From contig JAZBQD010000001.1 in the NCBI GenBank assembly GCA_036583965.1, forward strand, positions 29,360,597 through 29,424,596: a stretch of DNA of 64,000 nt. The letters are read 5' to 3'. Within the stretch, counting starts at the first letter, position 1; every line of letters starts with the position of its first letter. This DNA is from Prunella strophiata (taxonomy: Eukaryota > Chordata > Aves > Passeriformes > Prunellidae). Both the position numbers and the translations under genes were made by a program. Below the pieces are notes generated by a model. It was not told the origin of the DNA, ran no database searches, and was given only the letters and a program-made list of their open reading frames with translations. Of this stretch, positions 1 through 10,359 are shown piece by piece.

Positions 1-350
1 CTTAAAAAATAAAAATTTTTAAAATCACATTCAGTCTCAAGTAATGAATTTGAAACTTTACTTTTATGCGATATTAGAGAATTTAGGCTTGAATTAAAAC
101 ATGTTTTTGAGTTTTTCTCTCTCTGGTTGAGGCAGTAAAGAACATGGGCCTGATTCTCAGCACTAGATTTGTTTGCTGTCCCCAGGATCGGGCACAGCAT
201 GTGTGTAATTAGCAGCCAGCCCTGCATGAGGAGCGAGGTCCTTCTGTACAGCAAAGCCTGGGGGTGCTGGCTGGGCTGGAGGAGCCTTTCTGGAGGGCAT
301 TGTTTTAGTCTGAGCACCACTGGCTGTTGATAAAGATCTCTAAAGCTGGC
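1..350. other. Unique-looking sequence at the window start
   Basis: AT-rich DNA with a more GC-balanced patch around 180-300. I see no exon, known repeat or RNA gene. It ends where the first tandem-duplication copy begins, at a GCAGTTCTGCA motif. Confidence 0.4.
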
Positions 351-880
351 AGTTCTGCAAACCTATGTGGAGCACTAACCAAAAGGTTTGAAGTTTATAC
401 CAAAGAGTTACAAAACACCCAGAAAAAACAAACAAAGCAACAAAACAAACCAAAAACCCCCACAACCAATTACCAAAGGTGTTGAACACAATTTAATCTG
501 GTTATGACTGCACCCAGCTGGACATTCATGGCTCTGGACTGTAGTAAAACTCTTAAGAGAAATATCCTATACCTTCATGAGTAATAATATAAATATTCTA
601 TAATGTAATCATGAAATCCTCTCTTTTCTCCCTCCTTTGAGCCTGTTATTTGGAGCCACTGGGAAGCAAAATAAATGTAAATAATAAATAATATTTTCTT
701 TTTTACCTTGTAACAATGAAGAAGCACCAAGACAGTACAATGCACATTTATCAGGCCTCGTATTTTTAATTTTGTTAATGCCCTGAATTTCATCGTGCTT
801 GACATGTTGCCATTCTCTAGTGCATCTGTAGCATTTGTAGTCATCCCTCTCTGAAACCCAAATTGTCACAATCCCACTGC
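351..880. repeat. Tandem duplication 1, copy 1 (shortened centre)
   Basis: This 530-base unit is followed directly by a second copy at 881. Its left arm (351-614) matches 881-1145 with only a local change: CTAACCAAAAGG here is a run of nine A in copy 2. Its right arm (646-880) matches 1266-1500 with no difference that I can see by eye. Between the arms this copy has 31 pyrimidine-rich bases (615-645), where copy 2 has about 120 unrelated bases. Both arms include A-rich stretches. The open frames in the unit are repeated simply because the DNA is repeated, and they match no protein I know. Confidence 0.9.
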
Positions 881-1509
881 AGTTCTGCAAACCTATGTGG
901 AGCACTAAAAAAAAAGGTTTGAAGTTTATACCAAAGAGTTACAAAACACCCAGAAAAAACAAACAAAGCAACAAAACAAACCAAAAACCCCCACAACCAA
1001 TTACCAAAGGTGTTGAACACAATTTAATCTGGTTATGACTGCACCCAGCTGGACATTCATGGCTCTGGACTGTAGTAAAACTCTTAAGAGAAATATCCTA
1101 TACCTTCATGAGTAATAATATAAATATTCTATAATGTAATCATGATTTGAAGAAAAATTGTTGAGATTTTCAGACAGACATAGGCTTTCAAAAGCTACAA
1201 ATTTAGAAGAACATTTCTCACCCTGGTCACCTGTAAGTAGGCTTGAAATCAGTTAAGTGCCTGATTTATTTGGAGCCACTGGGAAGCAAAATAAATGTAA
1301 ATAATAAATAATATTTTCTTTTTTACCTTGTAACAATGAAGAAGCACCAAGACAGTACAATGCACATTTATCAGGCCTCGTATTTTTAATTTTGTTAATG
1401 CCCTGAATTTCATCGTGCTTGACATGTTGCCATTCTCTAGTGCATCTGTAGCATTTGTAGTCATCCCTCTCTGAAACCCAAATTGTCACAATCCCACTGC
1501 AGTTCTGCA
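881..1509. repeat. Tandem duplication 1, copy 2 (longer centre)
   Basis: This is the second copy of the unit at 351-880. The left arm is 881-1145, the central segment 1146-1265 is absent from copy 1, and the right arm is 1266-1500. The motif GCAGTTCTGCA sits at the left edge of copy 1, at the junction between copies, and at the right edge here. That is the pattern expected when recombination or slippage between short direct repeats makes a tandem duplication. I cannot tell which central segment is ancestral. Confidence 0.9.
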
Positions 1510-3760
1510 CTAAGTGCGAGACAGTCAGTCTGCATATGGAAAACTGGCTTAGAACAGAATTTACCCTATGGAACATGTTTGTGGGCACGTGTGAGACAAT
1601 AAAAGAGCAGGAAGACCTTGTACTTAAGGAATATATGTCAGTCACACCCCTCACCCTGAACAACCTAGATGGTGAATGTTACTTGGGCTAAATTTCTATT
1701 TTCTTTTGCCTGGATCAATCACTGTGAGCCTTTTTCCTTTTTATCTTGTAGTCACCTTCTGTCTTTTCATCCAGATACAACTTCAAATAACAGATTCCAC
1801 CAGGGATTTTTTCCTTTTTCTTTTTCAACGTTGAGAAGGAAGTTAAACAAGGAAAGAAAGGGTTCTGAGCAAATCAATGAAGCTGAGGTTAGTGGCTTTA
1901 AAAACAAAACCTGTATAGTACTGATACTAGCGGGTAATGGTAATTTACCAATCTGTTTCCATTCCCATGGTAACTAATCTAAGTACTATGGTAACAATCC
2001 TAAACAAACATAAATATTATCTTTCCTCTGGTCTCAAAATTTTTACACTTAATGCTGTTTGATAAATAGCTGCACTAGCAGTTCCTCAAGTGTTGTTCAC
2101 AAAGACATACTACAGCAAATAGGCTCTCATTATGCCTACCAGAATCTGCAAGCAATTGCAATGCTTAATAAATAATAGGTGATTATACATCCAGAATTGG
2201 GTTTTTTTTTAGCAATATTGGTGAAGGTAACAGTAAGTAGCCATATGTCAATGAAACAGCATTTTAAGTAAGACAGGCTTCATGAAGGTACTGGCATGGT
2301 TTATCAGTTTGGTTGACAGTCTGCAAAACTAAAGCTATTTTCCATGTTCCTAATGCCTTTCATAAATATATTATGTGATTAACTTATGATTGTAAGGAGA
2401 ATAGATGCCTTTACAATTATTATTCTAGTGGAAATTCATCTCTGAGTTCATGTAGGCACTTGGCTATTTTCCTCTTGATCTGTTTCTCAATGTTAAATAC
2501 ATTATTATTATTTACCCACAATTCAATTTTTGTTTGGTAGCTCGATCACATTAAATCTTAACTTTCTAATACAAATATACCCTGCTGTCAGCACACTACA
2601 GACACAGCTCATCTGGCACGCAAGTTTTGCACAGGATTCTGATCAGACAGCTTGGGTTTTAAGAGGAGAGGAAGACAGGCCAAAATAGCGACCCTTTAGA
2701 AAAGCAGTAGGAATGCAATAGGTCTCACTCATCTTTCCCTCAGAAATCCAGAAAGTTTGACTGTGTTTAAGAAGACATGGATACACCCTCTTTATGAGGG
2801 AGTATCTCCATCATGAAATAGTAAAAGTGGTTTCCAGAGCTGGGAGGTTCCTTGCCCTTTTGTCATGTTCCAGTCTGCCATCGCATGGACCTGCTCAGCA
2901 CTGCAAAGGAAGCACAGACCTGACCTTAATGCTCAACCTTGTTGAGAAGCAATGTCTTCCCATAAAAATCTCCTTTCCAAGGTAAGAGCTTGTCTTTGAC
3001 TTGATTTCAGTGCTAGTCATCAATTCAGCACTATGAGTTTTCTGTCTCTGGCCTTCAGTACTCCATCACTAGAATTCCAAGCAGGAGTATGAAGAGCTCA
3101 ATATTCATGGTGGAGTGTAGAATTTGTTTACAACTCATGCAGAGACCTTGTAGGCTCAGACAGATTTATGTTGCTTGAAGAAAATCCTAACCTGGCCAAA
3201 GGGGAAGGGCAAAGAACACCAACTCAGGTACATAAGTGCAGGCTCTCATCTGCAATGTTTCCACCAGGACTTGCTGAAACTACACAAAACACACCAGGCC
3301 TTGATCCTGGGCTTGTTTGGGTTGGAGGTCTAATGCAAAATCTGTTCTCAGCTCTAGTCAGCTGCTCCTTGGCTTTGGGCATGACCACAGTTTTGCATTA
3401 CCTCATTTTATCTGGAAAACACTTTGGGTTCTACACAAATACAGTTAGTCTTAAAATGACAGATTTCCTGCTTTAGATTTATATATTTTTCTGCAATGTC
3501 TGGTTCACCAAATGTCAGCAGGGAAAACTGATCACCAGGAAAACTGATCTTGTTGCCTGTCTTTCTTGAGCCAGTTCATAGCTATTGGAGTTGCAATGGG
3601 AAATATATTTCCAGTGAGGCAAACTGTTATTTTTGCATAATGTGAGCTGATAGTCAATGACTGATAGCCAGCTGTCAGTGGTGCTCATAGACACAAGAAG
3701 GGCACAACTTGAGACATGAATTTCATCTCAATAAAAAACCCCAATCACAACTTGAGTATA
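1510..3760. other. No gene seen
   Basis: AT-rich sequence with short poly-T and poly-A runs and a small direct repeat near 3520-3550 (GGAAAACTGATC twice). Open frames reach about 100 codons but have no family signature, biased composition or splice-site context that I can support. Confidence 0.4.
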
Positions 3761-3930
3761 GAACAGGTTGTCTAGAGAGCTTGCAGAGTCTTTATCCCTG
3801 GAGATACTCAAAACCTGACTGGTCACAGTCCCTGCTGTGGCAACCTGCTGTAATTAGGTGATCCTGCTTGAACGGGGGGGCTGGACCAAAAACTGGATCT
3901 CAGAAAGTCCCTGCCAATCTCTGTTTCTGG
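3761..3930 (+). mobile_element. CR1 LINE fragment, 3' end, plus strand
   Basis: The stretch follows the 3'-terminal part of avian CR1. It has a GAACAGGTTGTCTAGAGAGC-type start, then a CTATCCCTGGAGATACTCAAAACC-like block, then CCTGCTTGAACGGGGGG followed by GGCTGGACC, and finally a decayed tail around 3895-3930. It is strongly 5'-truncated, as most CR1 copies are, and holds no reverse transcriptase. Divergence from the remembered consensus suggests an old insertion. Confidence 0.8.
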
Positions 3931-6900
3931 GCCAAATACTGTGCAAAGGTAAACCAGGGAAGGAGTCATCAAACCTCAGTGAGGCTTTATCTCTTCAATT
4001 TTCTGTAGTCAAAAGTCATATGAATCACTTCTCTATCCTATTCTTAATTTGTTGATAGAAAACTCAAAATCCACTGGGACTTCCAAGACAGATGCTTGCA
4101 CTGAAGACCATATTAGTGTCTCAAGACAATTACTTTCTTTCAAAAAGTTCCTAAATTCCCTGACCTATAATACAGGTATAGTCACCTAAAGACATCTGTT
4201 CTTTGCAGATGTTTTTAGACTTAGACTCAGAAGTATGTCTGGAATGTAAAAATTTCTCAACAGTGGATTGCATCTCAGAGGGATACAACTGGAGACTGTT
4301 TGCTTTTCTTTGAAGCAGGAAGCTTGGTTACTTCAACAATACAATTTAGATTGGGAAACTTTCCCTTAGTTTGCCAGCTTTTGTTTTTATTAGCATTTAT
4401 CTTTGCTGCTCTTTGTCAGCTAACACCTCAAGAAAGTTTCAACATCCAAACAATAAGATTTAGCCTTTTCTCAAATCCAAGTTAATGGGTGCAAAGATAA
4501 AATCCTAGACAGACCAACAGATAGCTGATGAACAATCTGTAGAAGGAATTTCAATAATTTGCAATCTTTTTTCCCCTTCAACTTGGAAATTTTTAAAAAA
4601 TATTTTTAAGTGGCCTAGCTAATGTCTCCAGGTATTTGGTAGAAAAATGCATATGTCCTGATTTGTCTCTAACACAAGCAGTCCTGTTTTTCTGGACTCT
4701 GGTCTGTAAATGCACAAGAGTGTGCTCTGACGAGCTCACAGACAGGAAGTGAGATATTTGCTTACCAAAATGCTTTCAAATAAACCAGTAAATCTGACCC
4801 ACATGTGCAGAAGTTTGTTCTCCAAGTGTATTGTTCAGACTCTTAAAAAATAAAACTATTGTTACAAAGGTCTTTAAGTGATACTAATTTCTAAACTGCA
4901 ATTCAGTGCAGTTTATTCAGATGATTTTATTGCCACTAAGTTGCTACTAGAATTACGAAACCAAAAACCTAATCTGAAAAACTTCCTGTCAGCTGATGTT
5001 AGCAGACAGCACTAATTGCAAGAGCTACAGCTTAATTTTACAAAAACCTGACCAAATTCACATTCTTTTGAGCAAGTAAGTAGCAGAAGCTCCAGTTCCA
5101 CCCAGGCTGCAAGTAAGTGATGAATAGAAAACAGCCACACAGTTCTAAAGCACTGCAGTGTGAAAACAGTACTGACAGTAACCCTGTAACTCCCAGACAA
5201 TGTGTCAGATTCTCTTTCTTAATAGCCTAGTGAACATATTAGAGCTAGTTCTGAGCAATGGACACCACCATGTATTGCCTTTGTACTGCCTTTTGCTCTA
5301 CATAGATCTATTGGCCATTAATATTTTTACCTAAACTCTGTGGTATCTGAAAAATCAATAACCATCCTCAAAAATAATAATAAATGTGAAACTGAGAAGA
5401 AATTAGCAAATTTTACTTCCTACCAACCCTGGGTATTAAAGAATTAAGACATTTTGAATAAATAGAACCTGAGAATAAGTAAGGAAAAAATGTTAGAAAT
5501 ACCACTACTCATAATGTAGTGGTCTTACAGACTTACAGAGAAATTAAGACACTTCTCACAACCAGAATTCCTAGGACAAAAATTTACTGAAAGCAGGAAT
5601 TTTTGTGATGGTATTTCAAGGTATACACTCTTTCTTGAAATTCCTAGCTCTGATATTTTTATTTTCAGTCTCCTAGTTACTGAAGTTCAGCTTAAGAAAG
5701 GTAGCTTTTCCTATGCACCATTACTTGCCATTAGCTATGGATTTCTATCCATTATCAGGAAATCTGAACCCTGGAAGAAGAGAGGAGGACCTGCACTCTG
5801 GCAGTAGAATTTGTCTCCTGCCTCATGGCACTGTGGGTTCTGGATTTTCATTCCTCTGTTCTGGAGTTTCTCTTATTGCATAGCTCCTTTCTGCTGCTAG
5901 AGCAGGAATGAACACTGAAAAGAAACAGTCATTCATTCTTTATCTCTTCACCTGTCCCTTTTGGCATTGATATGATACTATGAGGTTTTGGTGAGGGTCC
6001 ACTGACACAAAAATTCAGCACACTGCTTTGAATGGTGGTTTGTGTTTTATGTACACATATTATCAGAAGCAGCTTTCTCTTTGTGCCCACCACACCACTG
6101 AAAACAAAAGGACTGTGCTCTCTCTTAAGGACTGGATGGATAAAAATATAATGCTCCTGTTAGTGGGAGCATGTGGCACTGAAGTGTTTCTGCTGACAAG
6201 GTACAAGGTATTACAGTCTGACCCCCCATAGAAACACATTTCCACAGCAACTATTCAAACTGTTTACAATGGCAGTGATAAAGAATTTCATGCTCTCTCC
6301 TGTCTACCTGCTTAGACCAGAAGCCAAAAAAAGACTGAGACTCCTGGATATTTCAATAGCTTGGAAAAAAACGACCATAGGAGGCAGAGGTCCACTTTAT
6401 TAAACTGAGTCAAAGGCTATGTTGGACACTTTTGTCCTTGTCAAGCTTGCACTTCTTAATAGTTTGTACATTTGGGTTATTCCAGTAAGTGTTTATTTCT
6501 GGTGATTACTGCAGTGACTCTACTTGGTACTGCTGGAGAGGACAGAAACCATCAGCTACTTGAGCACTAATTCCTTGCAGGAGGCACAGGGTGAGAGCAA
6601 GCTCAGCCTCAGAGACCTGGGCAGGCAAGTGAGGGAATGAGAATGCTGAAGCACAGAGGAAGACAACCACATGCCTATGGAGAGCCAAACACAGAGTCTT
6701 GCAAGGAGTAATTAAGAAAATGGACAATGTAAGCCCTGGAAGCAGCTCTCTGCTGCTCAGCCAGCAGCCACAGGTCTATATTGTTCAATATTTGAATGAA
6801 GGCAAGGGGGAAAAGTAGTTTTCATAATTATGAGGCAAACTCTCCCAATTCAGCTAGGCTGCCTCCTCTCATCCTGGAATGGTACCCCAACTTATCACAT

Positions 6901-7970
6901 CCATAAACACAAAAAAAAATGGAACAGTAGTTGTAGCTGAACATATTCATATATATTGGTATATTGGAAACTTTCAGCTTTGCTTCTTTTTTTTCTATTT
7001 CACATTGCTGCAACAACCCACATCCCTGCTGGGCTTTGATTGCAGCTTTAGCTAATTATATTAGTTGAGACATTTTGTCATACAGTGAATCAGAACCTCA
7101 GATCCTCAACTGATCTAAATGAATGCAGCTGCACTGATGTTAGTGGAGATTTTCCTGCTCATACCAATTATTCATTATCTCCCCAAAACTGAAAATGCAA
7201 ACTGTCATACTCTAAAATACAGTTTTAAAGCAAAGGGGTATACCTTTAGCAGGTCTTCCCAATTTACTTCCTACAACACTTTGGTAACTTTATTTGCACT
7301 CTGGAAAGCATCAAAATAGCATGCTGGCTAACAAAGAGAAATGAACTATGCCTTCGGCACATTCTCCAGATGTATTTTCTCATAGAAATAAAATTTTAAG
7401 ATTATTACAACATCCAAATGTATTACAGTATATCCAAGAAATCAACAAGCATGGGAGTCTACTAGATGACTATTTTTATACAGAGTATAGGAGAAACCAG
7501 AATAGGGAAGATTGCATCACAGTTTTCCTCCTGACATGGATTGTCTCATAGGAACAACCATAAAAAATATTATTTATCTTACACCAGTTTTATTTGGTCT
7601 GAAAATGGTTGTACTTTCTGGCATGTCAAAACCTTTACAAAGCTAATGAATAAATCCACCTAGAAGCACACTAGCTTTGAAAGGCTCCAGTGTTCTGCAG
7701 CTATTGGCATTTAGGGCACTGGATTTGCTTTTTCAAACGGTGTGGCATGAGATAAAAGCAGATTACTTTCCTCCATCAGCTACAGATTTATATTTTTTTT
7801 TTGCACAGATGACTGTACACACTCTTCAGCTATCAGCACCTAAACATTCAAATTCTTCCTGGCGACGTGAACTCTGGTTAAATTTCAGCTGTCATCCTGC
7901 CTTGTCCCTAGAGATACCTAGAGATCCATCTCTATGGACCCACTCATTTTCCACAGCCCTAAACCTCCTG
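3931..7970. other. No gene seen
   Basis: About 4 kb of AT-rich, CpG-poor DNA. I see short hairpins (for example ACCACTAC at 5501 pairing with GTAGTGGT at 5516) and short A or T runs, but no known repeat and no convincing exon. Open frames on both strands stay under about 75 codons. Confidence 0.4.

Positions 7971-8018
<48 letters not shown>
7971..8018 (+). repeat. Poly(A) tract, 48 bases
   Basis: An uninterrupted run of 48 A. No gene-like sequence precedes it and I see no flanking target-site duplication, so a processed pseudogene is not supported. CR1, the dominant avian LINE, does not use poly(A) tails. Simple slippage expansion is the more likely origin. Confidence 0.95.
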
Positions 8019-8022
<4 letters not shown>

Positions 8023-8094
8023 GTCTAACAGCGGTTTACTTCTGCTTTGGCATCTAGCTTAAACTTCATCTATCAGCTATTGAATGACTTGTTT

Positions 8095-8400
8095 TCCCCA
8101 GCATGGCTGGCCGCTGCAGCTGCCGGAGGTGCAGGCGGGGCTCCCGGCTCCTGCCGCTGCCGCCCCGCACGCCGCCCGAGCGGGCCCGCCCTTGGCAGGA
8201 GCTCCGGCTCAGCGTGTGTGTTCCCCCGCTGGGAAGGCAGAGCAGCTTGCAGCGCCGCTGCGGCTTTTGCAGCCGCCGAGCCGCCGGTACATTCGCTGCT
8301 CGTCTGCCGGAGCGCTGCCCGCAGAGCCGTCCCTCGAGCGGGGCGGGGAGCAGAGCAGCGGCACCTGCGGCAGCAGCCCCTGCCTCATTAGCGCAAAGAA
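8095..8400. promoter_or_regulatory. Orphan CpG island, probable promoter
   Basis: The segment changes abruptly from AT-rich flanks to very GC-rich DNA with about 33 CpG dinucleotides in roughly 270 bases by hand count, while the rest of the window has few. A GC box (GGGGCGGGG, an Sp1-type site) lies near 8339-8349. Unmethylated CpG islands in vertebrates usually mark transcription start regions. Open frames cross the island in several frames on both strands, as expected of stop-poor GC-rich DNA. None shows a recognisable domain, and all are rich in Ala, Arg, Pro and Ser. It may drive a lncRNA, a distant gene or an alternative first exon. The direction of transcription cannot be read from the sequence alone. 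Confidence 0.6.
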
Positions 8401-9802
8401 TCCTCCAATGCTCGGGAACCAAGCCTTCTGCCCGTGCTAACTCTGCCACTTGCTAGACACTAATAAAATATTGCTCATTGTTCAGGTGACTGCTGCATTT
8501 CCCCCCTTTTCCTTTCAATTTTGTCAATTCTGTTGGTCAAAGTGCTTCTCAGCCATAAGAAATAAATTAATGACAATCCATAATAATCGTCTATGCCTTT
8601 TCCATTTCTCAAGGGAACCCTTGAACCCAATCCTTCCTGCTATATGTAAGCTGAGAAAATGTTTTCCTCTATTCTTCCCTCTGACATTGTTACACTCTTC
8701 ACCCCCACTGAGAAAGTCTGTATTTATGAGACCACTATTCTTATAATGGCGATTTTGCTGACTTTTCCATCATAAATGCAGATGATTTTAAACAGTGCAG
8801 TGTTCAATTGCTTGATTTCGAAACTCTGATGTTAACAGGATTATTCATGCAAGCACTCTCCATATTACGCAACAATTGCATAATCACTGCCTGAATATTG
8901 CCTTAGGTTCCAGCTCCACATTCTCCAAAATCTCATCCTCCCACCCTGTTACAAGTTTTTATGCTGCATGCAGCTATGACAAAAACTCCCTCCAATAAGT
9001 ACTAAAGATAAAGCACTTAAATTGGGATTCTTTCAGCTTTCTAATGCACATCTTAGCTCTACAGCTCTAGAGAAGGCTTGACAAGATTTAGAGGATTTTT
9101 TCATTTGATTCTGTGTCTGATCTTTTTTTTTTTTTTTTGTCCGTTGTTTTTTGCTGAAAGGAACAGAAATGGCAAAGACAAAACAGTTTTCCCCAGTTTC
9201 TTCCTACAAGTGAAACAGTTTTGTTTTATAGCAAACACAAATGGAAGTGCAGCTGTTCAAGAAGGATTTCTAGACTTTGCCATTCTGAAATGGAAAGAGG
9301 AAAGCTAGGTGATCATTGCTGCTTTTTCTCCAGCCTCTCACATTCAGACTTTCTTTGTAGCCACTGCTCTAAAAATTTTACTACTCTTCTAATAATTGCA
9401 TTGTTTCTATGTGGTCAAAAGGTGGATAAAAACATTCAGCATTTAGAAGGTGCATTGCCCTGTAGGGACGAAGGCTCATCATCCATACTAGGAACAGTAG
9501 TAAAATTAGAGACCATCTGGCCTATTTACCTGCTGATGGAGAAGCCACAGGCCCCAGGCCAGCTGGAGCTGTGTTTGCCAACATTTTGGAAGTCCCCAAA
9601 GCAGAAATTAATGACCAGATGTTAGTGGAAGCTCAGCATCACCACCTCCACTTCAAACATCCTACTCCTTTCAGTCACAGTTTCAGTTGCCTTTGGGTGC
9701 CAAGAGCATGGAAAAGCTGGGCTTAGAGTCTCTGAGCCCTGCTTGGAGGCTAGAGTAAGCTGATTTTGCATAGTAGTAGGGAAGGGATGGAGTATGCCAA
9801 TT
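8401..9802. other. No gene seen; downstream of the CpG island
   Basis: Composition returns to AT-rich within about 50 bases of the island. There is an AATAAA at 8462-8467, a pyrimidine-rich stretch around 8500-8720 and a T run near 9122-9138. If a plus-strand transcript starts in the island, its first exon or early intron would lie here, but I cannot define exon boundaries. Confidence 0.3.
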
Positions 9803-10359
9803 TGTCCTGGGTTTGGCTGGGATAGAGTTAAATTTCTTCCTAGTAGCTGGTACAGTGTTGTGTTTTGGATTCAGCAGGAGAATGTTGATAACCTTTTTTT
9901 TTTTTTTTTCAGTTGGCACTATTTGGGGCTGACCCTCAGTCAAGGACTTTCCAGTTTCCCCTGCTTTGCCAGTGAGGAGGTACTCAAGAAGCTGGGAGGC
10001 AGCAGAGCCAGGACAGATGAGCTGAACTGGCTAAAGGGACATTCCATGCTACAGAGCATCATGTCCAGAACATAAACTGGGACAGTTGTTTGAGAGAAGC
10101 CAGTCATCGCTCGGGGATGGGTTGAGCACTGCTCAGTGAGTCATGAGCAATTTCGTTGTGCATTGCCTGTCTTCTTGCATTTTATTTATTTCTCATTTTG
10201 TTCCCTCCATTTCCATTATGATTATTTTATTTCCATTATTAATTTTTTCTATCTCAACTCACAGGTTTTACCTTTTTTCCTTTTCTCCTCCCCATCCCCC
10301 TGGTGCATGAGCAAGTGGCTGCATGGTCCTTAGTTGCCAGCTGGGGTTAAACCACAGCA
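9803..10359 (+). mobile_element. Solo LTR of an endogenous retrovirus, plus strand
   Basis: The element starts TGTCCTGGGTTTGGCTGGGA and ends at GGGGTTAAACCACAGCA, giving the TG...CA ends of an LTR. This is a very common avian LTR type that I recognise by its ends and by internal blocks such as CTTCCTAGTAGCTGGTACAG and the TTGCCAGCTGGGG end. A 16-base T run (9894-9909) stands where the family normally has mixed sequence. The TATA-like region near 10071 reads CATAAACTGGG. No gag, pol or env sequence adjoins it, so it is a solo LTR. The immediate flanks show no convincing target-site duplication. The family is the same as the minus-strand LTR at 42135, with a different middle part. Confidence 0.85.

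Noticed and set aside
575..1464. Repeated 71-89-codon minus-strand frames sharing the same first part
   Set aside because: They repeat because the DNA is tandemly duplicated. The translation has no known domain, and the frame is disrupted differently in each copy.
5501..5523. 8-bp inverted repeat ACCACTAC/GTAGTGGT
   Set aside because: Stems this short are expected many times by chance in 64 kb.
7971..8018. Poly(A) as the tail of a processed pseudogene
   Set aside because: The preceding sequence shows no gene similarity and no matching direct repeat flanks it. CR1 machinery does not normally make poly(A)-tailed copies.
8047..8456. Frames of 114-127 codons in several readings on both strands of the GC-rich block
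   Set aside because: Stop codons are rare in GC-rich DNA, so overlapping frames arise by chance. The translations are Ala/Arg/Pro/Ser-rich and match no family. The block reads better as a CpG island.
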